Below, one piece after another: positions 6,265 to 13,852 of a stretch of DNA of 35,614 nt (its first letter is position 1; the number at the start of each line of letters is the position of its first letter). The position numbers and the translations under genes are program-made. The DNA comes from Arsenophonus fragariae (GTDB lineage: Bacteria; Pseudomonadota; Gammaproteobacteria; Enterobacterales; Enterobacteriaceae): contig JBDPYZ010000024.1 of assembly GCA_047291315.1 (NCBI GenBank), forward strand, positions 1 to 35,614. Direction: 5' to 3'. Below the pieces are notes generated by a model that had not been told where the DNA came from, did no database searches, and saw only the letters and a list, made by a program, of their open reading frames with translations.

Positions 6265-7023
6265 ATGACTACCACACAAGCTATCTCATTTTCTTTCCAA
6301 GAAACTCATAACGTACGAATCCAAGTAATAGATGGTGAGCCTTGGTTTTGCTTACGAGATATCTGTGAGATACTGAAAGTTGATCGCACTTCTCGTTTGC
6401 TTAGAGATTTGAATAAAAAGGGGTTGGCTGATAGCCACACCCTTACAAAAGGCGGTAACCAACAATTAACTTTTGTCAATGAACCCAATTTGTATCGTGT
6501 GATTTTCCGTAGTAATAAGCCAGAAGCAAAACAATTTCAGGATTGGGTATTTAATGAAGTCCTTCCATCGATCCGCAAAACTGGCAGATATGAGCACCCT
6601 CAACCCCACCCTGAAGCGCACGAAAAGTTCAGCAACAAAGATACCCAAAATCTCGCCTGTATCATTGCACTCATGACGCAAAACTTTCGTTTCAAACAGG
6701 CATGGAATAATGCTATCTGGTATGCATTAAGAGAAGTGACCGGCATTCCCTCACCCTATCCGATGGAAGTACGGCTGGTGCCTTCTATTGCCTCAGAATG
6801 TGAGCGCATCTGGCAGGGGGTAGAGCATCTACAACATGCGATGGCAAATGCGGAAAAAACGGCAATTAAACGGATTATTCGCAAACGTGAAAATGCAGAT
6901 AAAGTTATTGCAGAGATAGATAGCCTGTTATTTCAGGCTGCAAACGATAACCAGCTAATGCTAAATGGCGCCCTTTCCCACTGGCATAAAGCTGGACTAA
7001 CACATTTCCTCCAACGTAACTAA
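6265..7023 (+). CDS. Antirepressor, BRO-N domain plus shared C-terminal domain (unit 1)
   Basis: A 252-aa protein. The ATG at 6265 is chosen because GGAGG (6255-6259) and the C4 target boxes precede it; an upstream GTG would put these inside the gene. Residues about 10-105 form a BRO-N/Bro-like DNA-binding domain (WFCLRDICEILKV, then FVNEPNLYRVIFRSNKPEAKQF as key stretch, WVFNEVLPSIRKTG). The rest is a helical domain shared with the antirepressors of units 2, 3 and 4. Such proteins bind and inactivate prophage repressors. Expression should be limited by the C4-like RNA upstream. Thirty-four bases of this gene (6659-6692) recur at the right end of the window. Confidence 0.85.
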   Translation: MTTTQAISFSFQETHNVRIQVIDGEPWFCLRDICEILKVDRTSRLLRDLNKKGLADSHTLTKGGNQQLTFVNEPNLYRVIFRSNKPEAKQFQDWVFNEVLPSIRKTGRYEHPQPHPEAHEKFSNKDTQNLACIIALMTQNFRFKQAWNNAIWYALREVTGIPSPYPMEVRLVPSIASECERIWQGVEHLQHAMANAEKTAIKRIIRKRENADKVIAEIDSLLFQAANDNQLMLNGALSHWHKAGLTHFLQRN

Positions 7024-7034
7024 TTAATCTTAAC

Positions 7035-7056
7035 GCCCCTGTCTAAGGGGCTATTT
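7035..7056 (+). terminator. Terminator between the two genes of unit 1
   Basis: GCCCCT pairs with AGGGGC, followed by TATTTGTTT. The T-tract is imperfect, so partial read-through into the second gene is likely. Equivalent hairpins occur at the same place in the other three units. Confidence 0.65.
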
Positions 7057-7088
7057 GTTTATCAATTTAAGTATTGAGGAATTTCTTT

Positions 7089-7292
7089 ATGTCAAATTTA
7101 ATGAACATCGAAACAAAAAACATTAACGGTGGATTAATCCAAACGGTTAATGCCCGTGATTTACATGTGTTTTTGGAAAGTAAGCAAGACTTTTCCACAT
7201 GGATAAAAAAGCGAATTTCAGAGTATGGATTTGTTGAAAATAAATATCAACGTCCTATTCTACTTTCAGGAGAAGTAACGGCAAGAACTTAG
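7089..7292 (+). pseudogene. Truncated AntA-type antirepressor (unit 1, second gene)
   Basis: The first 52 codons are almost identical to the AntA domain gene of unit 2 (9109-9864): MSNL, then LIQTVNARDLHVFLESKQDF and ISEYGFVENK. After VENK the sequence switches to 15 unrelated residues and stops. The C-terminal two thirds are missing, so this is probably a recombination product. The stop overlaps that of the convergent membrane-protein gene by 4 bp. The ATG at 7089 follows TTGAGGAA, a fair ribosome site. Confidence 0.75.
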
Positions 7293-7735
7293 CCACAGAT
7301 GAAACATATCAACTTGTGACACCCGGATAATTTTTCCTGAAACTGTGGCTCAATATTTAGCCTAATCTGCGTTTTTAACAACGCGATAGGTTTCAGACAA
7401 GACCAGATAATTTCATCGGTACTCTCAAGCTCTAACAATCGTTCTCTTAATTCACCATCATCAAATTTCGATTCATTTGTATATAATTTTAAATAATCAA
7501 ATGCTTTTTTCTTTGCTGCACCTGATTTTTTGCCAAATTGATAGGTCAACTGAATAGCCGAAAGACCAACGATTGATATACCAAAAAAGTAAGGATTACC
7601 TTTTAATACAATAGCTGAACCAAAAATTAACAGTAATACCGAGATAAATTTATCTATGCGTCCAGTAATTATGGCAAATAACTGTTCTAAATAATGACCA
7701 TAGAGAATTCTATCGGTTATTTCTTCTCGGTTCAT
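7289..7735 (-). CDS. Two-helix membrane protein of unknown function
   Basis: A 148-aa protein with a short N-terminus, two adjacent hydrophobic segments (about residues 32-48 and 50-67), then a cytoplasmic tail of about 80 residues rich in charge. The layout recalls the two-helix SLATT-type proteins associated with phage defence, but no diagnostic motif is visible and the comparison is weak. It starts 3 bp after the stop of the 44-aa gene (AAGGA ribosome site), so they form a two-gene unit under the dual-dyad promoter at 7886-7943. A truncated copy is at 5568-5736. A role in superinfection exclusion is a guess from its position among SieB-type genes. Confidence 0.7.
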   Translation of the reverse strand: MNREEITDRILYGHYLEQLFAIITGRIDKFISVLLLIFGSAIVLKGNPYFFGISIVGLSAIQLTYQFGKKSGAAKKKAFDYLKLYTNESKFDDGELRERLLELESTDEIIWSCLKPIALLKTQIRLNIEPQFQEKLSGCHKLICFICG

Positions 7736-7738
7736 AGG

Positions 7739-7873
7739 TTAATCCTTATTTTTATTCTCACCCCCTGAATTTTTTGATGGTGGTGATTGAGGTTGTGGAG
7801 TCGGCCTGATTGTTTTTGAGGGCATATGTTTTTCTTTCAGGTCATTCTTCGTAATCACTTTTTTATCAAACAT
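7739..7873 (-). CDS. 44-aa protein, small partner of the two-helix membrane protein
   Basis: Begins MFDKKVITKNDLKEKHMPSK and continues into a proline/glutamine-rich stretch (RPTPQPQSPPSK), ending GGENKNKD. Start supported by AGAGA upstream and by conservation with the copy at 5737-5877. Promoter TTCCCA, 17 bp, TACTAT on the minus strand. Its stop is 3 bp ahead of the membrane-protein start, so the two are probably translated together. No known family recognised. Confidence 0.6.
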   Translation of the reverse strand: MFDKKVITKNDLKEKHMPSKTIRPTPQPQSPPSKNSGGENKNKD

Positions 7874-7885
7874 GATTATCTCTTT

Positions 7886-7943
7886 TTATGCGTTGTGGGA
7901 AACACATAGTAACCTGTTTTGTGTGTTGTGGGAATACACAAAA
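7886..7943 (-). promoter_or_regulatory. Dual-dyad promoter cassette, GTTGTGGGAA type
   Basis: On the minus strand -35 TTCCCA (7929-7934) and -10 TACTAT (7906-7911) are 17 bp apart. Both dyads carry the centre TTCCCACAAC. The arms are nearly those of the cassette at 5889-5945, but the centre differs (there TTACGACAAC), and it differs in both dyads at once. Confidence 0.6.
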
Positions 7944-7944
7944 G

Positions 7945-7976
7945 GGCGCGAGCCTGACGCGCCAGAAGTATCAGGC
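7945..7976 (+). repeat. Pseudoknot-capable repeat, copy 4
   Basis: Identical to copy 3: GGCGCG/CGCGCC stem with loop GCCTGA pairing to TCAGGC (7971-7976). It ends 11 bp before the unit 2 C4 promoter. Confidence 0.65.
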
Positions 7977-7987
7977 ACCAATAACCA

Positions 7988-8195
7988 TTGACGAAAGAAG
8001 AAATTATGCGCTATAGTTTATATGCATCTGATAAATCAGATGTCGGGATTCACATCTCGCCGTAACTACAAAGGCGCATAGCACGCCAACCGCGTGTTTT
8101 TTTTATGCGTTAGTCTGCCATATCAATAATCAATGGTGGGCTGGATGGGGGAGCCGAAAGGCTCGCCGGGTCCTTTGTAGCCGGTAATGTGAACT
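7988..8195 (+). ncRNA. C4-like antisense RNA, unit 2 (with promoter)
   Basis: Promoter TTGACG (7988-7993), 18 bp, TATAGT (8012-8017); start near 8024. Signature AATGGTGGGCTGG and hairpin GAGCCGAAAGGCTC are present. 5' boxes GATTCACATCT (8047) and AACTACAAAGG (8064) pair with 3' boxes CCTTTGTAG (8172) and AATGTGAA (8186). Target boxes are GATTCACATC (8218) and CTACAAAGG (8251). The last target contains the AAAGGA ribosome site of the antirepressor, so pairing would block it directly. Confidence 0.82.
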
Positions 8196-8267
8196 CCATC
8201 TAGCTCATCGCCTATTAGATTCACATCTTAAGGTGGTGATTATCCTAACTCTACAAAGGAAATCACT

Positions 8268-9044
8268 ATGAATACTCTAGTCTTCCGTAATACTGTTCTT
8301 GAAACTATTTCCCACAATGGGCAAATCTGGTTTAGTTCTGCTGAGCTTGCAAGAGCTTTGCAGTACAAAAAAACCGATGCCATAACTCAAATTTATACTC
8401 GCAATGTAGACGAATTTAGCCCGTGCATGACTGAGACCCTCAATTTGAGTGTCAGCGGTAAAATCAATGGGTTACAGCACAAAAAGACTCGAATTTTCTC
8501 TCTAAGGGGCGCACACCTAATCGCTATGTTCGCTAACACACCTGTAGCAAAAAAATTCAGAAAATGGGTGCTGGATATTCTCGATAAACAAAGTGTTAAT
8601 CTAACCGCTAATTTTAATCCTCAACCCCAACCCAAAGCTGTAGAGCGTTTTAGCCATTCGGATACACGTAACCTGACGCATTTAGTCTGGTGTATGACAA
8701 ATGGCTTTTGGTTTGAACGTTCATGGAGTAATGCGGTGTGGCTGGCGTTACGTGAAGTGACCCGCACACAATCACCAGAACGTTTTCAGGTGGAGCATAT
8801 ACCGTTAATGGCTGAAGAGTGCCGACGCATTTACTCTATCACCGAGACATTGCGCCAAATCATCAATAACGCTGAAAAACAGACGATTAAGCAACTGTTA
8901 CGTAAACGTGAAAATGTCGATACGGTACTCACGGAGATCAAACAGCTTTTTGAGCATTTTCACCATCAACAAATAGAGATAATCAGCGCTCGCACCGATC
9001 ACTGGTACGAAGGTCAACTGACCCACTTCTTAAAACGCCACTAA
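8268..9044 (+). CDS. Antirepressor, divergent BRO-N-like domain plus shared C-terminal domain (unit 2)
   Basis: A 258-aa protein. The N-terminal 110 residues are BRO-N-like (IWFSSAELARALQYKK, then FSLRGAHLIAMFANTPVAKKF, WVLDILDKQ) but differ strongly from unit 1. From about residue 115 (PKAVERFSHSDTRNLTHLV) it is nearly identical, in DNA too, to the C-terminus of the unit 4 protein. The ATG at 8268 follows AAAGGA, which lies in the C4 pairing box. Predicted to inactivate a phage repressor; its partner repressor is unknown. Confidence 0.83.
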   Translation: MNTLVFRNTVLETISHNGQIWFSSAELARALQYKKTDAITQIYTRNVDEFSPCMTETLNLSVSGKINGLQHKKTRIFSLRGAHLIAMFANTPVAKKFRKWVLDILDKQSVNLTANFNPQPQPKAVERFSHSDTRNLTHLVWCMTNGFWFERSWSNAVWLALREVTRTQSPERFQVEHIPLMAEECRRIYSITETLRQIINNAEKQTIKQLLRKRENVDTVLTEIKQLFEHFHHQQIEIISARTDHWYEGQLTHFLKRH

Positions 9045-9055
9045 ATAATCTTAAC

Positions 9056-9078
9056 GCCCCTGTCTAAGGGGCAATTTT
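9056..9078 (+). terminator. Terminator between the two genes of unit 2
   Basis: GCCCCT (9056-9061) pairs with AGGGGC (9067-9072), followed by AATTTTTC. It is likely to give partial termination before the AntA-type gene. Confidence 0.7.
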
Positions 9079-9108
9079 TCATCAATTTCATTATTGAAGG
9101 ATTTCTTT

Positions 9109-9864
9109 ATGTCAAATTTAATTAATATCGAAACAAAAAACATTAACGGTGGATTAATCCAAACGGTTAATGCCCGTGATTTACATGTGTTTTTGGAAAG
9201 TAAGCAAGACTTTTCCACATGGATAAAAAAGCGAATTTCAGAGTATGGATTTGTTGAAAATAAAGACTTTATTCGCCTCCACAAAAAAATGGAAGCCAAC
9301 AACGCTACTGCAATTGACTATCACATTTCCCTCGATATGGCGAAAGAACTTTCGATGGTTGAGCGCAACGAAAAAGGTAAACAGGCCAGACATTACTTTA
9401 TTGAATGTGAAAAACGTGTTTTACAACCAACGTTACCTACTAATTATGTTGAAGCACTGGAAGCGTTATTAACCTCTGAAAAGGAAAAAGCCGTTATTAC
9501 TGATCAAAGAGATGAAGCGGTTCGTACCAAATCCCGGATTAGCCGAAAAAGGGAAGCTACTGCACTTCAACGTAACTCCACCTATAAGCGCATGGCTAAC
9601 CGTGCGATACAGGAGCGTGAAAAAATGGCCGCCCGTTTAGGCGCAAGTAAAGAATGGGCTTCTCAACAGGCCGTGTGGAGAGCGACTGGGAAAATGTTCG
9701 GCTGGAAAGTGTTAAATGCCTGGCTCGACAAACACGATATTTACGACACGATCACGCTGGGGTTCCCAACCAGTTTTAACCCTGACCAGAACAGCCGGGA
9801 AGTAATTTATCCGAGAGAGGCATGGCTTGAAATATACGGTATCGATATCGCTGAACTATTTTAA
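9109..9864 (+). CDS. AntA-type antirepressor (unit 2, second gene)
   Basis: A 251-aa protein. Residues about 5-105 are an AntA/AntB antirepressor domain: VNARDLHVFLESKQDFSTWI, ISEYGFVENKDF, DYHISLDMAKELSMVERN, ARHYFIECEK. A basic coiled segment (TSEKEKAVITDQRDEAVRTK) follows, then a C-terminal domain ending AWLEIYGIDIAELF that differs from the KilAC domain of the unit 4 relative. The ATG at 9109 follows GAAGGA; a frame start 15 bp upstream is less likely. It would be expressed by read-through of the hairpin behind the first gene. Confidence 0.83.
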   Translation: MSNLINIETKNINGGLIQTVNARDLHVFLESKQDFSTWIKKRISEYGFVENKDFIRLHKKMEANNATAIDYHISLDMAKELSMVERNEKGKQARHYFIECEKRVLQPTLPTNYVEALEALLTSEKEKAVITDQRDEAVRTKSRISRKREATALQRNSTYKRMANRAIQEREKMAARLGASKEWASQQAVWRATGKMFGWKVLNAWLDKHDIYDTITLGFPTSFNPDQNSREVIYPREAWLEIYGIDIAELF

Positions 9865-9890
9865 CCACCTTTAATTGAAGGATATCTTTT

Positions 9891-10025
9891 ATGCTAAAAA
9901 TAAAAATTCTTCCATCGGAGCGATTTCCGATGAACAACCACGTTAGGCGCTTACGGTATTTACAAAAACTAGAAGCGCTAAAACGTAATACCAATCACCA
10001 GTTCCCTGTCATTTTATATCGTTGA
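9891..10025 (+). CDS. 44-aa basic ORF
   Basis: Starts MLKIKILPSERF and contains a basic helix (HVRRLRYLQKLEALKR). GAAGGAT 8 bp ahead of the ATG is a good ribosome site, identical in style to the other genes of this operon. It lies between the AntA-type gene (26 bp upstream) and the next gene (9 bp downstream), so is positioned as a real operon member. No family recognised. Confidence 0.5.
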   Translation: MLKIKILPSERFPMNNHVRRLRYLQKLEALKRNTNHQFPVILYR

Positions 10026-10034
10026 GGCCAAAGC

Positions 10035-10853
10035 ATGATGCTTACCGCAAATACCCCCCTGCTGGCAAAACTAGCAGAAAACCACACTCAAATGGTCATC
10101 GCGCATAATCAACTGGCCGAAGCTCATAAAATGTTGATTAGTCAGTTAGTTGGACATTTTGAAAGTGAACCAGGCGATACAATAGAAGCAAATAAGCCTA
10201 AGCCCTTTGCACCGGATATTAAACCACAACTGGCGACACCTGTTACGGCTGAACCTAAAAAAGCGATTAAGCCAGCACCTGTTATAACAGAAAAAACGGT
10301 TAAAGCAGAGCCCAAACCCGAGCCTGTTGATATTGAATCGCTGGATTTGCGCCATATCGTGGCAATGTCAGTTTTGTTCGGTGATAAAGCGGTTAAACCT
10401 GACAATATGCAAGTTGCTAAAGCCAAAGAAACTTTTGCATCAAAAAAAGCAGATAGTGTCACCGGACAAATTGACGCGCTCTATTGCGCCTTAAATGGCA
10501 TAAGTAAAGTGCAAACACTTTCCAAAGCCAGGTGCTTCGATTTGTGCCTAAAAATGCTGGACAACTGGAATAATATCCCTGGCATTACCGAACGCCGCGA
10601 GTTTGCGTTGTCATTACTCGGGGAAGCACCCTCTGACGCTGAAATAAAACCTGATTATAAGGCTATGCGTAATGAAGCCGCCACACTAATTAACCAACTG
10701 GTAAAAGGCGGCTACCGGAATGAAGTTATTAAAATATTCGATGAATTTAACGCTAAAAGACTGAGTGACGTTACCGATGACAATTTGGCTCAGTTCATTG
10801 GAAAACTGGAAAGCGTTTTAGCTGATGAGACAGCAGAGGGTAGTGATGGCTAA
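10035..10853 (+). CDS. Conserved phage protein upstream of the DUF2800 nuclease
   Basis: A 272-aa protein of unknown function. Residues 1-45 are helical and likely to multimerise. Residues about 50-100 are a disordered linker full of Lys, Pro and Glu. The C-terminal 150 residues are a compact, mostly helical domain (IESLDLRHIVAMSVLFGDKA through NLAQFIGKLESVL). The gene opens the replication module and overlaps the next gene by 8 bp, so the two are coupled. Start ATG at 10035 or 10038 behind GAGG. A role as a loader or adaptor in replication is inference from position only. Confidence 0.75.
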   Translation: MMLTANTPLLAKLAENHTQMVIAHNQLAEAHKMLISQLVGHFESEPGDTIEANKPKPFAPDIKPQLATPVTAEPKKAIKPAPVITEKTVKAEPKPEPVDIESLDLRHIVAMSVLFGDKAVKPDNMQVAKAKETFASKKADSVTGQIDALYCALNGISKVQTLSKARCFDLCLKMLDNWNNIPGITERREFALSLLGEAPSDAEIKPDYKAMRNEAATLINQLVKGGYRNEVIKIFDEFNAKRLSDVTDDNLAQFIGKLESVLADETAEGSDG

Positions 10854-12141
10854 CCATGCAAAATTATCCCCTTCTTCATCTAGCCGCTGGTTGAGATGCT
10901 CCGCCAGTCTCGCATTAGAAGCCCCGCTTCCGGATAAAACATCACCTTTTGCCGAAGAAGGCAGCGCGGCGCATGCTTTAGCGGAAAGTATCTTACGCAT
11001 GCGCCAGAACCCTTTTAGCGACGGACAAAAGCGCACATATGGCCTGGATGCTAAAGATTATATCGGCACTTATCCGCTACAAAAAGCCAATTCGCCACAG
11101 GTTGATGACGAGATGATTGAGCACGTCCAGACCTATATCGATACCATCTGGCAACTTGCAGAGGGAAAAACACTAAGGGTTGAAGAGCGGGTCGATTTCT
11201 CTGGTGTAATTGGTGTAGATAATTCATTTGGTACTGCCGATGCCATTATCGTAAGTGATGATGAGTTACAAATCCATGACCTTAAATATGGCTGGTTAAA
11301 AGTAGATGCTGAGAAAAACGAGCAGTTAATGCTCTATGCACTGGGCGCATTAAACCTGTTTGACCTCATTTATGATTTTAAAACAGTACGGCTTTTTATT
11401 CATCAACCCAGACTTAACCATGTATCTGAGTGGGTATTGTCATGGGATGAATTAAAGGCTTTTGGTGAACGGGCTAAATCAGGCGCTAAAAAAGCCATAG
11501 ACATGGCTAACCTTGCTGAACGTAGCGGAATCAATAATCTACCCGATAATGCCTTTTCTCCGGGCACAAAGCAATGCCGTTTCTGTAAAGCGAAAGGCGG
11601 GTTGTGTTTTGCAGAAGCGCAACACGTGCATAATGAAGTCAAAGGTGAGTTTGTCGATTTAACAAAACCGCTGGCCCCACAATTAAGCGATGTGCCGAAA
11701 CGTATTGCGGTACTGACCCCTGAACAAATGGCAAAACTCTACCAAGATATTGATTTCATAGAGAACTTTTGTAAAGCCTTGCGAAATCGGGTAGCCGAGG
11801 AATTACATACCGGGCACTTAGTACCTGGCTTTAAACTTGTTATGGGTAAACAGGGTAATCGTACCTGGGGTGATGAAAGCGAAGCCGAAGCCCTGTTAAA
11901 ACGCTTCAAACTTAAGCAGGAACAAATCTACAACCGGAAAATTATCAGCCCCCCGCAAGCTGAGAAACTACTTAAGAAAGACAAGCCCGCTCGCTGGGCA
12001 AAAATGGAAGCACTCATTCAACGGAAAGACGGTAAACCAGTGATTGCGCCTGAATCTGACCCACGTCCTGCACTAACTATCAATCCTGAAAACGACTTCG
12101 ACGATGTGACCGAAGCATCGCTCGCTGATACATCCACTTAA
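10846..12141 (+). CDS. DUF2800 protein: Cas4/RecB-like PD-(D/E)XK nuclease
   Basis: A 431-aa protein; the start MANHAKLSPSSSSRWL matches the family N-terminus, and the ATG overlaps the preceding stop. The nuclease core is visible: GTADAIIVSDD (about residues 129-139), then the D...DLKYG motif of PD-(D/E)XK enzymes. A first Cys in RWLRCSAS near the N-terminus and the C-terminal CRFCKAKGGLC cluster fit the iron-sulphur cluster of Cas4/AddB-type nucleases. It belongs to the phage replication module with DUF2815, a family A polymerase, VRR-NUC and SNF2 helicase. It probably processes DNA ends in replication or recombination. Confidence 0.88.
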   Translation: MANHAKLSPSSSSRWLRCSASLALEAPLPDKTSPFAEEGSAAHALAESILRMRQNPFSDGQKRTYGLDAKDYIGTYPLQKANSPQVDDEMIEHVQTYIDTIWQLAEGKTLRVEERVDFSGVIGVDNSFGTADAIIVSDDELQIHDLKYGWLKVDAEKNEQLMLYALGALNLFDLIYDFKTVRLFIHQPRLNHVSEWVLSWDELKAFGERAKSGAKKAIDMANLAERSGINNLPDNAFSPGTKQCRFCKAKGGLCFAEAQHVHNEVKGEFVDLTKPLAPQLSDVPKRIAVLTPEQMAKLYQDIDFIENFCKALRNRVAEELHTGHLVPGFKLVMGKQGNRTWGDESEAEALLKRFKLKQEQIYNRKIISPPQAEKLLKKDKPARWAKMEALIQRKDGKPVIAPESDPRPALTINPENDFDDVTEASLADTST

Positions 12142-12157
12142 TCTAAAGGGTAAATTT

Positions 12158-12709
12158 ATGAACATCAAATTAAACGATGTACGATTAGCTTTTCCTGAGT
12201 TATTCGAACCTACTCAGGCCAATGGTCAGGGGGCGCCCAAATACCGCGCCACTTTTCTTATACCGAAAAACCGTACTGCGTTGATTGAGGAAATTGAAAA
12301 AGGCATTAAAGAGGTCATTAAGAAAAAATGGGGCGCAAAAGATGTCGAAAAAATCTATGACAGCATCTGCGATAACCCTACCCGTTTTTGCTTTCGCGAT
12401 GGTGACAATAAGGAATACGACGGTTATGCCGGGAACATGTACATCAATGCCAGTAACAAAATCCGCCCGTCAGTCTTTGATCGTAATACCTCACCTCTGA
12501 CCGCGCAGGATGGTCGCCCCTACGCCGGCTGCTACGTTATAGCCATCCTTGAGTTTTACGCTTATGACAATAACGGTAAAGGTGTTTCAGCGTCATTAAG
12601 AGGTGTTCAGTTTTTCCGTGAGGGTGATGCTTTTACTGGCGGAAGTGTCGCTTCTGTTGAAGAGTTTGAAGACCTGAGCATGGCGGAAGAAGAAGAATTA
12701 GCCAGTTAA
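12158..12709 (+). CDS. DUF2815 protein, phage single-stranded DNA-binding protein
   Basis: A 183-aa protein that starts MNIKLNDVRLAFPELFEP, typical of the DUF2815 family, and contains YRATFLIPK, a beta-rich OB-fold-like core (GYAGNMYINAS, CYVIAILEFYAYDNNGKG) and an acidic C-terminal tail (EEFEDLSMAEEEELAS). Such proteins are the ssDNA-binding members of this replication module; the acidic tail is like that used by SSBs to recruit partners. It lies 16 bp after the DUF2800 gene with ribosome site AAGGG. Confidence 0.87.
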   Translation: MNIKLNDVRLAFPELFEPTQANGQGAPKYRATFLIPKNRTALIEEIEKGIKEVIKKKWGAKDVEKIYDSICDNPTRFCFRDGDNKEYDGYAGNMYINASNKIRPSVFDRNTSPLTAQDGRPYAGCYVIAILEFYAYDNNGKGVSASLRGVQFFREGDAFTGGSVASVEEFEDLSMAEEEELAS

Positions 12710-12719
12710 CACCAGGAAA

Positions 12720-12752
12720 CCACTGCCGCCTTAAGTGGTTAAACAATCAGGC
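12720..12752 (+). repeat. Pseudoknot-capable repeat, copy 5
   Basis: CCACT (12720-12724) pairs with AGTGG (12734-12738); loop GCCT (12728-12731) pairs with AGGC (12749-12752). It lies 10 bp after the DUF2815 stop. Confidence 0.6.
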
Positions 12753-12754
12753 AA

Positions 12755-13266
12755 TTAATAAAGGAAATCGCTTTTATAAGCGTCGACTATCTTGAAAAGC
12801 TCCTGCTCATCGTCACCTATAAAATAGATAATTGAGGGTTTCTCTGGACGATGATAACGTTCTATTATGCCTTTTTTTCGTAAAGCCTGGACAGTTTCGT
12901 TTCTCGTTGGCAATTCAACTAGTTCGCCAGAATCAATCATATATTTAATTAAACCAACCTCTTTAGGTGTTAACGTATTTAATACGGCATGCCTCGTTGA
13001 GCGTGTAATACGATACCTCAATCTTCGTTTGACACCCGCTATTAAGACCGTTATTAATTGCGCAAGAACATAACTACAAGAAAAAAACAAAAATAAAGCC
13101 AGTAAGATGCAAAAATCTCTGGACTGCTGGAATTAATCCAGTCTTTTATTGATGAGGGTGTGATGAATATTAACAACACAAAAATAATAAGCATATTAAT
13201 CAACCGATTTAGCGTTATACCTTGCAGGAAAAATCGAATAAATTCCTGCAACCATGTGTTGTTCAT
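12755..13266 (-). pseudogene. SieB-family superinfection exclusion gene, split by a frameshift
   Basis: Two frames join into one SieB-like protein of about 170 aa. The first (13266 down to about 13070) gives an N-terminus with two hydrophobic segments. The second (from about 13088 to 12755) gives LAQLITVLIAG, a basic stretch, then LTPKEVGLIKYMIDSGELVEL, which matches the cytoplasmic domain of the family. The frames meet at a run of seven T (minus strand) near 13080. This could be a broken gene, a sequencing error, or transcriptional slippage. It has the same upstream promoter and dyad layout as the sieB gene at 4831-5385. Confidence 0.72.
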
Positions 13267-13277
13267 GGGCTTAATGC

Positions 13278-13340
13278 TCTTATTCTGTAGGGGTAAGAGA
13301 ATATTTTAGCCTATTTCTCTCTGTAGGGGTACAAGAGAAA
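13278..13340 (-). promoter_or_regulatory. Dual-dyad promoter cassette of the second sieB
   Basis: On the minus strand the -10 TAAAAT is at 13303-13308. The hexamer 17 bp upstream is TACCCC (13326-13331), a poor -35 but placed in the dyad centre as in the other cassettes. Both dyads have the centre TACCCCTACAG (arms TTTCTCT/AGAGAAA and CTCTTA/TAAGAG); centres are 36 bp apart. Confidence 0.55.
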
Positions 13341-13373
13341 CCACTGCCGCCTTAAGTGGTTAAACAATTAGGC
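13341..13373 (+). repeat. Pseudoknot-capable repeat, copy 6
   Basis: CCACT/AGTGG stem (13341-13345, 13355-13359); loop GCCT (13349-13352) pairs with AGGC (13370-13373). The following 140 bp leader before the 50-aa gene contains ACAGTCA (13416) able to pair with TGACTGT (13446), and a CCAAG/CTTGG hairpin near 13471-13485. Confidence 0.6.
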
Positions 13374-13512
13374 AACCAATTTCAGAATGTGTGAATGCGG
13401 CTAAGCGCTCACGGGACAGTCAACGCTATAAATTATCTTTCGTGATGACTGTGATCGGACACCAAGAGGCACTTGGCATGCATCCTTAAGCTTATTTATT
13501 TTAGGAGAAATT

Positions 13513-13665
13513 ATGAAATTTGAAGAATTACCAGAAAACATACAATTAATTGCTGCCAATACATTAAGTGAACTAATCAAGTTAAAGTTACCTGAAAAAG
13601 AGCAAGTTGAAAAACTTGCTCACTTCATAAAATTAGCATTCACATCACTTTATAAATCTGACTAA
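13513..13665 (+). CDS. 50-aa conserved-looking phage protein
   Basis: Starts MKFEELPENIQLIAANTLSE and is mostly helical and acidic/basic mixed. AGGAG lies 7 bp ahead of the ATG, the best ribosome site in the neighbourhood. Small prophage proteins with the opening LPEEI-x-x-IAA are common in Enterobacterales, but I know no function. The stop overlaps that of the convergent 60-aa gene. Confidence 0.6.
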   Translation: MKFEELPENIQLIAANTLSELIKLKLPEKEQVEKLAHFIKLAFTSLYKSD

Positions 13666-13844
13666 TTTTCCTTATTTTTTATAAAGTAATTAGAAAAGTA
13701 TTTATAAGCATCAAGAACAGCTTCACTCGTAAATTTTGCAGCATCCCCCATTAAAGGTCCTGTTTTTTCTGCCCTGATAAGTTCAATAACTAATTGCTGT
13801 GCAGCTTGCTCGGGATTCTTTTTTGGATCAATAACATCTGTCAT
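13662..13844 (-). CDS. 60-aa phage protein with own promoter
   Basis: Begins MTDVIDPKKNPEQAAQQLVI, with a predicted helical core (LVIELIRA) and a lysine-rich tail. Ribosome site AAGGA is in the arm of the first dyad. Promoter TTTCCA, 17 bp, TATAGT on the minus strand. Sits in the same cassette layout as the SieB-type genes. Function unknown. Confidence 0.6.
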   Translation of the reverse strand: MTDVIDPKKNPEQAAQQLVIELIRAEKTGPLMGDAAKFTSEAVLDAYKYFSNYFIKNKEN

Positions 13845-13852
13845 TCTTGATA

